A stretch of DNA of 64,000 bases from an uncultured Tessaracoccus sp. (GCF_947255005.1 NZ_CAMYFI010000002.1:1-64000), one strand, 5' to 3'; positions 34,974 through 44,906 are shown, counted from the stretch's first letter. The notes: generated by a model not told the origin, from the letters alone. Numbers and translations are program-made.

Positions 34974-35999
34974 TTAGCGTCCGGCTTCGCCTTCGCTGTA
35001 GTCGTCGGAGACCTTCGACCAGGAGTACAGCTTGCGCAGCTCGCGACCTACAGACTCAATCTGCTGGCCCTGGCCCTCCTCGCGGAGCTTCTTGAACTCC
35101 GGCGCGCCGGCGTCCTGGTCATCGATGAAACGCTTCGCGAACGCGCCCGACTGGATATCCGCCAGCACGGCCTTCATGTTCTCGCGCACATGATCGTCGA
35201 TCACGCGCGGGCCGGAAACGTAGTCGCCGTACTCCGCGGTGTCGGATATCGACCAGCGCTGCTTCGTGATGCCTCCCTCGATCATGAGGTCGACGATCAT
35301 CTTGAGCTCGTGGAGGCACTCGAAGTAGGCGATTTCGGGCTGGTACCCCGCTTCGACGAGCGTCTCGAATCCGGCCTGCACCAGCGCCGACGCGCCGCCG
35401 CACAGCACGGCTTGCTCGCCGAAGAGGTCAGTCTCGGTCTCCTCAGTAAAGGTGGTCTTGATACCACCGGCTCGCAGTGCGCCGATGGCCTTGGCGTAGG
35501 AGAGCGCGAGTGGCCAAGCGTTGCCCGACTCATCCTTCTCGACGGCGATGATGGCAGGAACGCCGCGTCCGTCCACGTACTCACGACGCACGATGTGACC
35601 GGGGCCCTTCGGGGCCACCATGCACACGTCCACGCCGGCCGGGGGCTGAATGTAGCCATAGCGGATGTTGAAGCCGTGTGCGAAGAACAGCGCGTCGCCC
35701 TCCGCGAGGTGCGGGGCGATCTCTTCCGCGTAGAGGGTGCGCTGCACCTGGTCGGGAGCGAGCACCATGATGAGATCGGCTTCCTCAACGGCCTCAGCGA
35801 CGGGGAGCACGCGCAGCCCCTCGGCTTCCGCCTTCGCCGCAGACTTCGACCCCTCGCGCAGACCAACGCGCACGTCCACGCCAGAATCGCGCAAGCTCAG
35901 CGCGTGCGCGTGACCCTGCGAACCGTAGCCGATGACGGCCACGTGGCGGCCCTGGATCACCGAGAGGTCAGCGTCGTCGTCGTAAAACATCTCTGCCAT
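34974..35999 (-). CDS. ilvC: Ketol-acid reductoisomerase (class I)
   Basis: The 341-residue protein begins with [12 protein letters not shown] and the NADPH-binding [21 protein letters not shown] (in part: [10 protein letters not shown]). The catalytic C-terminal domain shows [12 protein letters not shown] and an [17 protein letters not shown] block with Mg2+-binding Asp/Glu. Length is that of class I enzymes. It converts acetolactate or acetohydroxybutyrate to the dihydroxy acid in valine/isoleucine synthesis. It is the third gene of ilvBNC, 14 bases after ilvN. Confidence 0.97.
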   Translation of the reverse strand: MAEMFYDDDADLSVIQGRHVAVIGYGSQGHAHALSLRDSGVDVRVGLREGSKSAAKAEAEGLRVLPVAEAVEEADLIMVLAPDQVQRTLYAEEIAPHLAEGDALFFAHGFNIRYGYIQPPAGVDVCMVAPKGPGHIVRREYVDGRGVPAIIAVEKDESGNAWPLALSYAKAIGALRAGGIKTTFTEETETDLFGEQAVLCGGASALVQAGFETLVEAGYQPEIAYFECLHELKMIVDLMIEGGITKQRWSISDTAEYGDYVSGPRVIDDHVRENMKAVLADIQSGAFAKRFIDDQDAGAPEFKKLREEGQGQQIESVGRELRKLYSWSKVSDDYSEGEAGR

Positions 36000-36013
36000 G
36001 TGTGTTTCCTAAC

Positions 36014-36520
36014 TTATTTGTGGGACTTGATGGACATGGCCTTAGCGCCGCGCCCCAGCGCGACGTGGCCGGATTGGGCAAGCTCTTGGATGCCGTGCGG
36101 TGCCAGCATATTGAGCAGGGCCTCAAGCTTCTCTGTACTGCCTGTGGCCTCGATCGTGATCGAGTCGTTGGACACGTCCACGGCCTTGCCACGGAAGAGG
36201 CCCACGACGTCGATGATCTGGCTGCGGCTGGTCACATCCGCCTTCACCTTCACCAGGATCATCTGCCTGCGCACGGCGTTGGATTCGAGTTCGAGCACCT
36301 TACGCACCTCAATCAGTTTGTTGAGCTGCTTCACGATCTGCTCGAGCGCGGCCTCATCGTCGACATTCGCGACGACCGTCATGCGCGAAATTCCTTCGCG
36401 CTCGGTCTCGCCGACGGCGAGAGACTCAATATTGAACCCCCGACGGGAAAACAGCGCGGCGATGCGAGTCAAGACGCCCGGGCGGTCTGACACCAGGATG
36501 CTCAGCGTGTGCGTGTTCAC
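36014..36520 (-). CDS. ilvN: Acetolactate synthase regulatory subunit
   Basis: About 168 residues from GTG 36520, which overlaps the ilvB stop by four bases (GTGA); ATG 36538 is the less likely alternative. The ACT domain has [20 protein letters not shown] and [11 protein letters not shown], with a second conserved domain after about residue 80. It binds valine and gives feedback inhibition and full activity to IlvB. Confidence 0.95.
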   Translation of the reverse strand: MNTHTLSILVSDRPGVLTRIAALFSRRGFNIESLAVGETEREGISRMTVVANVDDEAALEQIVKQLNKLIEVRKVLELESNAVRRQMILVKVKADVTSRSQIIDVVGLFRGKAVDVSNDSITIEATGSTEKLEALLNMLAPHGIQELAQSGHVALGRGAKAMSIKSHK

Positions 36521-38259
36521 AGGATCTCTTCTTCCCATTCGGGCGCCATGTCACGCGCCACTTTAATTTCATCATTGCTGACACCTGCGGGCACCATCGG
36601 CCACACCATGGCGTCCTTCTCGACGACAAACTCCACCACGACGGGGCGGTCGTTAATCTCCATCGCCTTGCTGATCGCGTCCTCCATCTCTTCCTCGTTG
36701 GTGGCGCGAAACGCTGCGCACCCCATCGCTTCGGCCAGCATCGGGAAGTTGGGCCAGTTTTCGGTGAGCAGGTCGGTATTCGAATAGCGGCCCTCATAGA
36801 ATAGGCTTTGCCATTGCCGCACCATGCCGAGCACGTTGTTGTTCATGACGGCGATCTTCACTGGAATCTGGTTGACCGCACAGGTGACGAGTTCCTGATT
36901 CGTCATCTGGAAGCAGCCGTCGCCGTCGATACCCCATACCGTGCGGTCGGGATTGGCAACCTTGGCGCCCATCGCGGCGGGGACACAGAAGCCCATCGTG
37001 CCAGCACCACCGGAGTTCAAGAAGGAGTTCGGCCTCTCATGGGGCAGGAAGTGCGCAGACCACATCTGGTGCTGCCCTACACCCGTGACGAAAATCGTGT
37101 CGTCCGGTGCTCGCTGCCCGAGTCGTTGAATCACTTCCTGCGGCGAGAGCTTGCCGTCGGCGGGTTCGTCCCAGCGAGGCTGGTAGCGCTCCTTCATGCC
37201 GCGCAGGAGCGCCACCCAAGCCGAAGTGTCCGGGGCTTTGTGGGAGCGTAGCTGTTCGATGAGGCTTTGCAGGGTGAGCTTCACGTCGCCGACGATAGGC
37301 ACGTCGACGGGAACGTTCTTGCCGACCTCCGCGGGATCGATGTCGGCGTGGATGACCTTCGCTTCCGGTGCGAAGCTGGACACGAGCCCGGTGACGCGAT
37401 CGTCGAACCGGGTGCCGAGCGCGACGAGGAGGTCGGCCTTCTGCAGTGCCCCCACCGCTGCGACCGTGCCGTGCATGCCCGGCATACCCATGTGGAGATC
37501 ATGGCTGTCGGGAAATACGCCGCGGGCCATGAGCGTCGTGACAACCGGAATGTTGGTCATCTCCGCAAGCTGGGCCAGCTCTTCATGGGCCCTGGCGGCC
37601 ATCACACCGCCCCCGACGTAGAGCACCGGGCGTTTGGAAGCGGAGATCAGCCTCGCCGCTGCCTGGATCTGCCGACCGTGCGGGGTGACCGTCGGCTTAT
37701 AGCCGGGAAGATCCATCTCTTCTGGCCAGCGGAACTCCCCCACGTTGGCCAGCGCGTCCTTGGCGATGTCGACGAGCACGGGTCCCTTACGCCCGGTACT
37801 CGCGATGTGGAATGCCTCCTTGATAGCCAGCGGGATGTCTTCCGTGCGCTTCACGAGGAAGCTGTGTTTCGTGATTGGCATCGTGATGCCACGGATGTCG
37901 GCTTCCTGGAAGGCGTCGGTGCCAATCGCGGCCGAGTTCACCTGCCCAGTGATTGCGACGAGCGGCGTCGAATCCATGTAGGCGTTGGCGATGGGGGTGA
38001 CGAGATTCGTCGCGCCGGGCCCCGACGTCGCGATACACACGCCCACCTCACCTGAGGTCATGGCGTAGCCCTCCGCGGCATGTCCGGCACCCTGCTCATG
38101 GCGGGTGAGGATGTGGCGAATCGAGGAATCCATGAGCGGGTCATAGGCGGGAAGAATGGCTCCCCCAGGAATACCGAACGCCACCTTTACGCCCACGCGC
38201 TCCAGCGACTCGACAAGCGCCTGCGCACCCGTGAGCAGTTCACCGTCCTGCTTGGCCAT
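36517..38259 (-). CDS. ilvB: Acetolactate synthase large subunit
   Basis: The 580-residue ThDP enzyme starts behind AGAAGGGA. Visible are the N-terminal [15 protein letters not shown], the ThDP-activating Glu in [14 protein letters not shown], the FAD region, and the ThDP/Mg motif [15 protein letters not shown] with [12 protein letters not shown]. It condenses two pyruvates, or pyruvate and 2-oxobutyrate. Expression is probably controlled by the leader-peptide attenuator immediately upstream. Confidence 0.97.
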   Translation of the reverse strand: MAKQDGELLTGAQALVESLERVGVKVAFGIPGGAILPAYDPLMDSSIRHILTRHEQGAGHAAEGYAMTSGEVGVCIATSGPGATNLVTPIANAYMDSTPLVAITGQVNSAAIGTDAFQEADIRGITMPITKHSFLVKRTEDIPLAIKEAFHIASTGRKGPVLVDIAKDALANVGEFRWPEEMDLPGYKPTVTPHGRQIQAAARLISASKRPVLYVGGGVMAARAHEELAQLAEMTNIPVVTTLMARGVFPDSHDLHMGMPGMHGTVAAVGALQKADLLVALGTRFDDRVTGLVSSFAPEAKVIHADIDPAEVGKNVPVDVPIVGDVKLTLQSLIEQLRSHKAPDTSAWVALLRGMKERYQPRWDEPADGKLSPQEVIQRLGQRAPDDTIFVTGVGQHQMWSAHFLPHERPNSFLNSGGAGTMGFCVPAAMGAKVANPDRTVWGIDGDGCFQMTNQELVTCAVNQIPVKIAVMNNNVLGMVRQWQSLFYEGRYSNTDLLTENWPNFPMLAEAMGCAAFRATNEEEMEDAISKAMEINDRPVVVEFVVEKDAMVWPMVPAGVSNDEIKVARDMAPEWEEEIL

Positions 38260-38289
38260 GGGATTCCCTTCTATCTTGTGTCACCTAAT

Positions 38290-38351
38290 AAAAAACCCCC
38301 GAGGCCAAGTGGCACACGAGGGAGCGCTTCGAGAGTTTCAGGCGAAGCGCT
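38290..38351 (-). promoter_or_regulatory. ilvBNC transcription attenuator
   Basis: On the minus strand the leader stop is followed by a 9-pair hairpin (38323-38331 with 38343-38351, AGCGCTTCG/CGAAGCGCT). Directly after it comes a terminator hairpin (38296-38322, CCCTCG pairing with CGGGGG around a GCC/GGC inner stem) and six U residues (38290-38295). The ilvB start is 31 bases downstream. Ribosome stalling at the Leu-Val-Ile-Ile codons of the leader would disturb the first hairpin and let RNA polymerase read into ilvB, the classic layout. Alternative pairing was judged by eye. Confidence 0.8.
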
Positions 38352-38352
38352 T

Positions 38353-38400
38353 CTAGATAATTACGAGGTGACGAATGGTCATGCGGCAACTCTCGCGCAT
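38353..38400 (-). CDS. ilvL: ilv leader peptide
   Basis: A 15-codon frame encodes MRESCRMTIRHLVII and stops with TAG just before the attenuator hairpins. The run Leu-Val-Ile-Ile immediately before the stop is the hallmark of branched-chain amino-acid attenuation; similar leaders with MTIR-like starts are known upstream of ilvB in corynebacteria. GGTGGTGG precedes the first ATG; the internal ATG at 38382 (MTIRHLVII) is an alternative start. The peptide serves as a ribosome-position sensor, not as a product. Confidence 0.82.
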   Translation of the reverse strand: MRESCRMTIRHLVII

Positions 38401-38425
38401 GACCACCACCAGCGTCAACTACGTC

Positions 38426-38860
38426 TCAGGATGTGGACCATTTGCCGACGAGTTCCCCGCTGTCGCCGCCGTCAACGATGCGGCGATGGGTGTCGTCGAC
38501 CGATTCTGTCACCTCGCCACGCATCGCGGGGATACCCGGGTTATCCGCGTACCGCGGAATGACGTGGATGTGGGTGTGGAATACCTCCTGACCTGCATCG
38601 GCGCCCGCGTTGGATAGCACGTTGACCGCTGTCGCGCCCAAACGATGCTTCAGCAATGTGCCGACGTGAGCCACCGTCGGGGCGATCTCGGCGAGCACCG
38701 CGTCGTCTTCGAGCACGTCGGTACTGTGCCGACGAGGCACCACCAACGTGTGCCCCACTTGCCAGGGTGCGATGTCTAGGAACGCGACGGCGTGCTCGTC
38801 AGCATGGATGAGCTTCGACGAGATCTCTCCGGCGATGATCTTGCAAAATAGGCAATCCAT
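38426..38860 (-). CDS. HIT family hydrolase
   Basis: The 144-residue histidine-triad protein begins CLFCKIIAGEISSK, with a cysteine pair typical of Hint-like members, and has the catalytic FHTHIHVIPR (about 94-103). It hydrolyses AMP-linked phosphoramidates or dinucleoside polyphosphates; the natural substrate is unknown. It lies upstream of the ilv leader on the same strand and downstream of hisF. Confidence 0.93.
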   Translation of the reverse strand: MDCLFCKIIAGEISSKLIHADEHAVAFLDIAPWQVGHTLVVPRRHSTDVLEDDAVLAEIAPTVAHVGTLLKHRLGATAVNVLSNAGADAGQEVFHTHIHVIPRYADNPGIPAMRGEVTESVDDTHRRIVDGGDSGELVGKWSTS

Positions 38861-38891
38861 GCTGCCATCCTATAGCCGGACGGTGGTGCGA

Positions 38892-39653
38892 TCAGCGAAC
38901 TTCGAAGCCCGCCGAACGTAGGCCATCTTTCACATCAGCGATTCGCAGCGTGCCGAAGTGGAACACGCTTGCGGCGAGCACGGCGTCGGCTCCGGCGCGG
39001 ACTGCGTCGACGAAATGCTCGACGGTTCCGGCTCCTCCGGATGCGATGAGCGGGCAGGTGACAACGTCGCGCACCGCCTGGATCATCTCGAGGTCGAAGC
39101 CGTCTTTCGTGCCGTCGGCATCCATCGAGTTGAGCAGGATCTCTCCGACACCGCGACGTGCCGCGTCGCGCGCCCAGACGAGGAGATCGATGCCTGCGGA
39201 GGTGCGGCCGCCGTGGGTGGTGACGCCGAATCCCGACGGCATGTCGGGATCTCGTCGGGCATCGAGTGAAAGGATGAGCACTTGTCTGCCGAAACGCTCT
39301 CGGATTTCGTCGATCACAGCGGGTCGGGCGAGTGCGCCGGTGTTGATGCCCACCTTGTCGGCTCCGCAACGCAGGAGCAGGTCAACGTCATTCACCGATC
39401 GGACGCCACCGCCGACGCCCAGCGGGATGAAGACGTTCTCCGCACAGCGCTGCACGACGTCGCGGGTGGTGCTGCGTTCTTCAGCGGAAGCGGAGACGTC
39501 AAGGAAGATGAGCTCGTCAGCACCCTCGTCGTTGTATTTTTCAGCGAGCTCGACGGGGTCGCCCGCGTCTCGCAAGTTCATGAAGTTCACACCTTTGACT
39601 ACACGCCCGCCATCAACGTCGAGGCAAGGAATCACGCGTACGGAAACACCCAT
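38892..39653 (-). CDS. hisF: Imidazole glycerol phosphate synthase, cyclase subunit
   Basis: The 253-residue TIM barrel starts best at ATG 39653 ([20 protein letters not shown]), matching family N-termini, although a TTG nine bases upstream is in frame and lies closer to GGAGG. The two catalytic aspartates are in CLDVDGG and [11 protein letters not shown]. With HisH it makes imidazole glycerol phosphate and AICAR. No other his gene is adjacent, so hisF is isolated here. Repeats follow upstream at 39713. Confidence 0.95.
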   Translation of the reverse strand: MGVSVRVIPCLDVDGGRVVKGVNFMNLRDAGDPVELAEKYNDEGADELIFLDVSASAEERSTTRDVVQRCAENVFIPLGVGGGVRSVNDVDLLLRCGADKVGINTGALARPAVIDEIRERFGRQVLILSLDARRDPDMPSGFGVTTHGGRTSAGIDLLVWARDAARRGVGEILLNSMDADGTKDGFDLEMIQAVRDVVTCPLIASGGAGTVEHFVDAVRAGADAVLAASVFHFGTLRIADVKDGLRSAGFEVR

Positions 39654-39712
39654 AGAGAACAACGTACCTCCCCCGCGCGCAAGGTAGTGCGGCTGTCGTC
39701 ATCGCGAGACGA

Positions 39713-39861
39713 GATTTCGATGCGCCCGCTACGCGGGCTACTCAATCATCGGCGAGGATCAGGTGCCGGGGTTTCGATACGCGAGCTCCGCTCGCTACTC
39801 AACCACCGGGGGTGGCCGACACCCGACCGTCGAGTAGCGGCAAAGCCGCGTATCGAGACGC
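39713..39861. repeat. Cluster of three hairpin repeats, first flank of the GIY-YIG gene
   Basis: Three copies of a roughly 40-base element occur: 39713-39752 and 39770-39809 in plus orientation and 39821-39861 inverted. Each begins (G/A)xTTTCGATACGC-like and ends CTACTCAA-x-CACCGG, or the reverse complement. The centre is a hairpin whose stem bases differ between copies but always pair: GCCCGC/GCGGGC with TACG loop, GCGAGC/GCTCGC-like with TCCG loop, GCGGC/GCCGC with TTT loop. Confidence 0.85.
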
Positions 39862-39862
39862 A

Positions 39863-40147
39863 TTATCGATTGCGAGGCTTCTTAGAGAGACGTTTGATCT
39901 CTTCCCAATCACCATCAATAAGAGCCTGCCGCTTCGCGTGGCTCCAGCCCTGCACGCGTTTCTCCATCGCGAACGCATCCGCGACACACTCAAACTCTGC
40001 TGCGTACACCATCGCCACCGGAAGCCTCCTGCGAGTGTACGTCGCGCCCTGGCCTGCAGCGTGCGTGGCCAGTCGCGTGTGCAGATCCCTTGTGCTTCCC
40101 ACGTAGAACGTTCCGTCATTGCATCGCAGCATGTATATCCAAGCCAT
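39863..40147 (-). CDS. GIY-YIG nuclease-fold protein (UPF0213 type)
   Basis: The 94-residue protein starts at ATG 40147 (MAWIYMLRCNDGTFYVGST), giving the GIY-YIG motif as IYML...FYVGS. The conserved RL-x-x-HAAG, YTRRRLPVAMVY and AMEKRVQGWSHAKRQALI blocks follow. Single-domain members may be small nucleases; their role is poorly known. The gene is bracketed on both sides by the hairpin repeat family, the only protein gene between the two clusters, and its stop lies one base from a repeat. Confidence 0.9.
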   Translation of the reverse strand: MAWIYMLRCNDGTFYVGSTRDLHTRLATHAAGQGATYTRRRLPVAMVYAAEFECVADAFAMEKRVQGWSHAKRQALIDGDWEEIKRLSKKPRNR

Positions 40148-40216
40148 ACCCCCACGCTTGGCACCTCGGTACTCGATATTCCCATCTGAGGTGGAGGTTG
40201 TGGATAAGTGTCTGGT

Positions 40217-40378
40217 GATTTCGATACGCGCCCTTCGGGCGCTACTCAATCACCGGGCGCGCTGCTACTCAATGACCGGGGCAGCCAACACCCGACCGTC
40301 GAGTAGGGCCGAAGGCCCGTATCGAGACGCAGCGACGGGATTTCGATACGCCCGCTACGCGGGCTACTCAATCACCGG
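40217..40378. repeat. Cluster of hairpin repeats, second flank of the GIY-YIG gene
   Basis: Full copies lie at 40217-40256 (plus), 40290-40330 (inverted) and 40339-40378 (plus), with a half copy at about 40264-40280. Stem-loops are GCGCCC-TTCG-GGGCGC, GGGCC-TTCG-GGCCC (read on the minus strand) and GCCCGC-TACG-CGGGC. With the first cluster this gives six full copies in 670 bases. Confidence 0.85.
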
Positions 40379-40390
40379 TTGAAACGGCAG

Positions 40391-43120
40391 TCAGTCGTCG
40401 CCCATGTCGGCGGCGATGACGCCGCGGCGCATCTGGTCGATGGCTAGGCGGGCGGTGCGGCGGAGGTCGCCGGGGCCGGCGGCCTGTGCTACCTGGCCGC
40501 AGAGGTCGATCACCTGTCGCACCCAGCGCACAAAGTCACCTGGTGCAAGCGAGGAGTTGCGAAGCACCTTCGCCAATTCCTGGCCGCTCGCCCAGCGCCA
40601 CACCGCCGACGCGAATCCAATGTCGAGGTCGCGAGCGCGGTCGCGACGATGGCGTCGCTCGATAATGCCTACTTCACGCCATAGATTCCTGAGCTCACTT
40701 TGGGTGCGCTCGCTGACCGCATCGGGCATGCGGGGGTGATCTGCGTCACGGCCCGGACGCGACTCGTACACCAGCGAACTCAGTACGGCCGCGAGTTGCG
40801 CCGGGTCCAGCTCGTTCAGCAACCCCCGACGAATCGCCTCGGCGGCGACGAGATCCAGCTCGTTGTAGATGCGTCGCAACATCTGCCCTGCCTCGGTGAG
40901 TTCCTCATTCTCGAGGTACCCGAGCTCCGTCAACACATCACAGACGTGATCGAACTGCACGCCCAGCGAGTTCGCGCGCCCCAACATGGACGCCTCCACG
41001 CGTTGTGACTCGCGCTCCAGACGCAGAATCTTCGCCGCAGCAACAGCGTGAATCTCCCGGTCCTCACAGGCGTGACACGGATGCGTCCGAATCGCCTTGC
41101 GCAATCGCTGAATTTCCGCCGCGTGCGACTCGTCGGTGGGCACATCCTCCACGCCGGGCGGATCCAGTTCTTCCGTCTTAGCAGCGAGCGCAGCGATCAA
41201 CGCCCGCCTGTCCGAGCGCTCCTTCAACCGAAAATGCTTCGGCACCCGAATGCGCCCGTACGCGCTCACCGGACCCGCGAAATTGTGCACCTCGAGCTTC
41301 AGCACCGTGTGATCCACAGAAATCGTCTGCACCCACGGCTGGGCGCCCTTGGCCGGCTTCCTCCCAGTGCGCAACGCCACACTCCAGCCCTGCTTGGGTA
41401 CCCAAATCACGTCGCCCGGCAGCAGGCTCGCAATCGAATCGGCGGTCTGCGCCTGCCGCTCCGCCCGACGATGCTTCGCCGAACTGGCCTCAAGCCGCGA
41501 CACATCGTCGCGCAACTGCGCATACTCCATGAAGTCGCCCAGGTGGCACTGCACGGTCTCCCGCAGCTCGCTGAGATCGATCTTCCGACGCCGGTCCTGA
41601 CGCGCTGCCTGCACCACCGTCTTGTCCGTGAGGAACTGCGAGAAGGACTGATCCAGCATCTCCCGCGCCCGCTCGCGCCCCATCGTCGCAATGAGGTTCA
41701 CCGCCATGTTGTAGCTGGGCGCGAAACTCGACTTCAACGGATATGTGCGCCTCGACGCGAGCCCCGCCACCGCGCGAGGGTCCATGCCGGGTTGCCAGCA
41801 CACGACGGCGTGCCCCTCCGTGTCGATGCCGCGCCTGCCCGCACGTCCCGTCAGCTGGGTATACTCCCCCGCCGTGATGTCGACGTGCGCCTCGCCGTTG
41901 TACTTCGACAGCTTCTCCAGCACGACGGTGCGCGCCGGCATGTTGATACCCAGCGCGAGGGTCTCCGTCGCAAACACGATCTTGAGCGCGCCGGTTTGAA
42001 AGCCCTCTTCGACGATCGCCTTGAACGCCGGAATCTGGCCGGCGTGGTGGGCGGCCACCCCGTGCGTGAACGCCAGTCGAAAGTCCTCATAACCAAGCGC
42101 GTCGAGATCAGTCATCGATAATGCTGCGGCGTGCTTGTCAGCAATCGCCCCCAGCATGGCAGCTTCGTGTGGTTCGGTCAGCACCACGCCCGAGCGCAAC
42201 ACCTGCTGAACCGCGCTGTCGCAACCGGCCCGTGAGAAGATGAAATGGATGGCGGGCAACAGCTTCGCCGCCTGGAGCGCGCGGGCCACATCCACTCGGT
42301 TCGTGCGGGGCGTAGAGAACCGACGATGCACCTCACCGCCGAACTTTCCCCGGCGTGGTTTACCACGACCGCTGCGCCCACGCGGATTGCGCGCATCGTC
42401 GCGCACCCGCATCGACTCGTTCTTGCTCACCTTGAGCAACTCGCGGTTCACCTTCGCCGCCCGCTGCGACGGCGCCTCCTGCGCGGTGGGCGCCACGCCC
42501 TCGAACAAATCGACCAGCTTTCGCCCCACCAGCACATGTTGGTAGAGCGGCACAGGACGACGTTCGCTCACGACGGTGGCGAAACCGCCGCGCACTTCGT
42601 CGAGCCACGCACCGAAATCTTCGACGTTGCTCACCGTCGCAGACAGCGCCACGAGCTGCACGGACTCCGCCAGGCCAAGAATGACCTCTTCCCACGCTGC
42701 GCCGCGAAAGCGGTCGGCAAGGTAGTGCACCTCGTCCATCACCACATAGCCGAGGCCGCGCAGCGTCGGCGATGCGGCGTAGATCATGTTGCGCAGCACC
42801 TCGGTGGTCATCACCACGATCTGCGCCTCGGCATTCACCGATTGATCGCCCGTCAGCAGGCCCACTCGCTCGGGCCCGTACCGCGCCACGAGATCGTGGT
42901 ACTTCTGGTTCGACAGCGCCTTGATCGGCGTGGTGTAGAAGCACTTCCGTGATTCCTCGACCGCCATGAAGACGGCGAACTCCCCCACCACCGTCTTCCC
43001 GGCGCCGGTTGGCGCGGCGACGAGCACGCCCTTGCCGTCGGCGAGCGCCTTGCAGCCCTCGATCTGGTAGTCGTCGAGCGGAAACGAGTAGCCTTGCGCG
43101 AATTCGTCGATGAGGTTCAT
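40391..43120 (-). CDS. helY: DEAD/DEAH-box RNA helicase (HelY/Ski2-like)
   Basis: The 909-residue protein starts at ATG 43120, overlapping the lipid kinase stop by four bases. Walker A is VAAPTGAGKTVVGEF and motif II VMDEVHYLAD. Later motifs include ATETLALGINMPARTVV and QLTGRAGRRGID (motif VI). The C-terminal half (about 560-909) has the DSHCT-type domain of Ski2/Mtr4 proteins. Its place downstream of pafBC-tatAC matches mycobacterial helY. It probably unwinds structured RNA in decay or processing. Confidence 0.94.
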   Translation of the reverse strand: MNLIDEFAQGYSFPLDDYQIEGCKALADGKGVLVAAPTGAGKTVVGEFAVFMAVEESRKCFYTTPIKALSNQKYHDLVARYGPERVGLLTGDQSVNAEAQIVVMTTEVLRNMIYAASPTLRGLGYVVMDEVHYLADRFRGAAWEEVILGLAESVQLVALSATVSNVEDFGAWLDEVRGGFATVVSERRPVPLYQHVLVGRKLVDLFEGVAPTAQEAPSQRAAKVNRELLKVSKNESMRVRDDARNPRGRSGRGKPRRGKFGGEVHRRFSTPRTNRVDVARALQAAKLLPAIHFIFSRAGCDSAVQQVLRSGVVLTEPHEAAMLGAIADKHAAALSMTDLDALGYEDFRLAFTHGVAAHHAGQIPAFKAIVEEGFQTGALKIVFATETLALGINMPARTVVLEKLSKYNGEAHVDITAGEYTQLTGRAGRRGIDTEGHAVVCWQPGMDPRAVAGLASRRTYPLKSSFAPSYNMAVNLIATMGRERAREMLDQSFSQFLTDKTVVQAARQDRRRKIDLSELRETVQCHLGDFMEYAQLRDDVSRLEASSAKHRRAERQAQTADSIASLLPGDVIWVPKQGWSVALRTGRKPAKGAQPWVQTISVDHTVLKLEVHNFAGPVSAYGRIRVPKHFRLKERSDRRALIAALAAKTEELDPPGVEDVPTDESHAAEIQRLRKAIRTHPCHACEDREIHAVAAAKILRLERESQRVEASMLGRANSLGVQFDHVCDVLTELGYLENEELTEAGQMLRRIYNELDLVAAEAIRRGLLNELDPAQLAAVLSSLVYESRPGRDADHPRMPDAVSERTQSELRNLWREVGIIERRHRRDRARDLDIGFASAVWRWASGQELAKVLRNSSLAPGDFVRWVRQVIDLCGQVAQAAGPGDLRRTARLAIDQMRRGVIAADMGDD

Positions 43121-44028
43121 GCGACGATCACCTTCAGCGCCCCAGGGTCGCACTCGATCACTGCTGGGACATCGCCCAGCTCCTCCCCGTCGCCCATCAA
43201 GAAGACGCCGTCGCCGTCGATGTCGACCCGCTTCGCCCGCACTAACTCAACCGCAGGGTGCTCCACGAACTTGCCCGAATACATGCTGGGCAGCATCCGC
43301 AGCAGCGTGCCACGCCCGACCGGGCTCACGAGGGTGAGGTCCAGGTACCCGTCGGTGGGATCTGCGACGGGGCTCATGCGCATGCCGCCGCCGATGATGC
43401 CGGTGTTGCACACCGCGACGAACATGCCCTCGAATTGGCGGGGCTCACCGTCGATCACCAGCCGGTACGTGAGCGGCTTGAACCCCATGAGTTCACGCAT
43501 CGCGATTACGCCGTAACTGAGCGAACCGAAGCGCAACCGAATGTCGTTCGTCGCGCGGTTGACGCGCGCATCGTAACCGGAACTGATCGCCGCTCCGACG
43601 TAGCGCTCCCCCACGCTTTCGCTGCCCACCTTGGTGAGATCGAGGTGCTGGGTGCGGCCTGCAGCGATGGCTGCGAGTGCGTCGTCAATGCTCGTTATGC
43701 CGAGTGCCCGCGCGAAATCGTTGCCCGTGCCCGCAGGGATAATCGCGAGCGTCGCGTCGGTATGAGCACAGCCGTTCAGGCCGAGATGGGCCATGCCGTC
43801 GCCGCCCACCACCGCGACGGTGTCCCCCTCCCTCGCGCTCGCTGCGGCGGCACTGATGCGGGCTTCGGCGTCAACCCAACTCGTCGACGTGATTACCAGT
43901 ACTTCCGCTGACGGCAGCGTCGCTCGAAGTCGCGCAAGGATCTTCGGCAGTTTTCGCCCAGCGCGGCCACCGCCCGAGCGGGGGTTGACGACGAGCGTGA
44001 CGAGCTGTGGCTTAGCGAGTTCGTTCAC
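43117..44028 (-). CDS. Diacylglycerol/lipid kinase
   Basis: The 303-residue protein has the DAGK catalytic domain: VVNPRSGGGRAGRKLPKIL and VVGGDGMAHLGLNG (usual GGDGT-x-N pattern with M in place of T), then IPAGTGNDFARALGI. The C-terminal beta domain follows. It phosphorylates diacylglycerol or a related lipid with ATP at the membrane. ATGA overlaps link it to tatC before and helY after, one coupled operon. Confidence 0.9.
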   Translation of the reverse strand: MNELAKPQLVTLVVNPRSGGGRAGRKLPKILARLRATLPSAEVLVITSTSWVDAEARISAAAASAREGDTVAVVGGDGMAHLGLNGCAHTDATLAIIPAGTGNDFARALGITSIDDALAAIAAGRTQHLDLTKVGSESVGERYVGAAISSGYDARVNRATNDIRLRFGSLSYGVIAMRELMGFKPLTYRLVIDGEPRQFEGMFVAVCNTGIIGGGMRMSPVADPTDGYLDLTLVSPVGRGTLLRMLPSMYSGKFVEHPAVELVRAKRVDIDGDGVFLMGDGEELGDVPAVIECDPGALKVIVA

Positions 44029-44897
44029 TGCGCCTCGGGGGCCTCAACGTCAGGATTGAACTCTGCGTACGACGCCTCAGTGATGCCTCGGCGCTTATCG
44101 AGGATGCGGCAGATCAGCTCCGCGACGAAAAACAACAGCGTCATGGGAACGACGAGCGACAGCATAGAGAAGGGATCGACGGTGGGGGTCACCACCGCTG
44201 CGAAGATGGTGGATCCCAGCACCACCATCTTGCGGTATTTGCCGAGCTGGAAGCCGTGCACCACGCCACCGAGGTTCAGCATCACCAGGAGCACTGGCAG
44301 CATAAACGAGACCCCGAACACGAGCATGATCATCACCTGCTTCTGCAGGAAATCGACCATGTCGAGCAAGTTCTTGATCTCGAAGCCTTGCGGGGTGAAG
44401 CCCACCATGATGGCGACGCCGCGAGGCCAGACGAGGTAGCCCACCCAGCAGCCCAAGAGGAACAGCGGGGTGGCCGCTGCGACGAAGGTGAGGACGTACT
44501 TCTTTTCCTTCTTCAGCAGCGCCGGGGCGAAGAAGGCCCAAATTTGGTAGAGCCAGATGGGGCTTGTGAACACCAGCCCAGCAAGCAGGCAGGCTATCAC
44601 CGCAAGGGTGAACGGCGACACCACGTTTTGTGCAGTGAGCACGATCTCCGCCGTGCCGTTTGTGTTCTCTTCTACCCATTGTTTGGCCTGGTTGAAGGGA
44701 TTCGTCACAAATGGCACGAGGCGTTCATAGATGAACCCGCACCCGATCGCCCCGATCGCGATGGCGATGACGGAGACGGTGAGGCGATAGCGCAGCTCCC
44801 GGAGGTGGTCCATGAGCGACATGGTTCCTCCGGGGCCACCCTTGGGGGGTCGCAGCCACGCAAATCGGCGCGGCTTCGCCGTTGTGTCAGATGCCAA
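44025..44897 (-). CDS. tatC: Sec-independent protein translocase TatC
   Basis: The 290-residue protein has six membrane segments. MSLMDHLRELRYRLTVSV is the conserved N-terminal cytoplasmic signature that binds twin-arginine signals. FFAPALLKKEKKYV and the P-x-x-F region are also typical. A 25-residue basic, proline-rich N-terminal extension precedes it; a start at the internal ATG (SLMDHL) is possible. It lies 9 bases after tatA and is the receptor for folded Tat substrates. Confidence 0.96.
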   Translation of the reverse strand: MASDTTAKPRRFAWLRPPKGGPGGTMSLMDHLRELRYRLTVSVIAIAIGAIGCGFIYERLVPFVTNPFNQAKQWVEENTNGTAEIVLTAQNVVSPFTLAVIACLLAGLVFTSPIWLYQIWAFFAPALLKKEKKYVLTFVAAATPLFLLGCWVGYLVWPRGVAIMVGFTPQGFEIKNLLDMVDFLQKQVMIMLVFGVSFMLPVLLVMLNLGGVVHGFQLGKYRKMVVLGSTIFAAVVTPTVDPFSMLSLVVPMTLLFFVAELICRILDKRRGITEASYAEFNPDVEAPEAQ

Positions 44898-44906
44898 GGC
44901 CAGTCA

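Noticed and set aside
39713..40378. CRISPR array
   Set aside because: Copies are in both orientations, vary in the centre, and have no regular spacers or cas genes.
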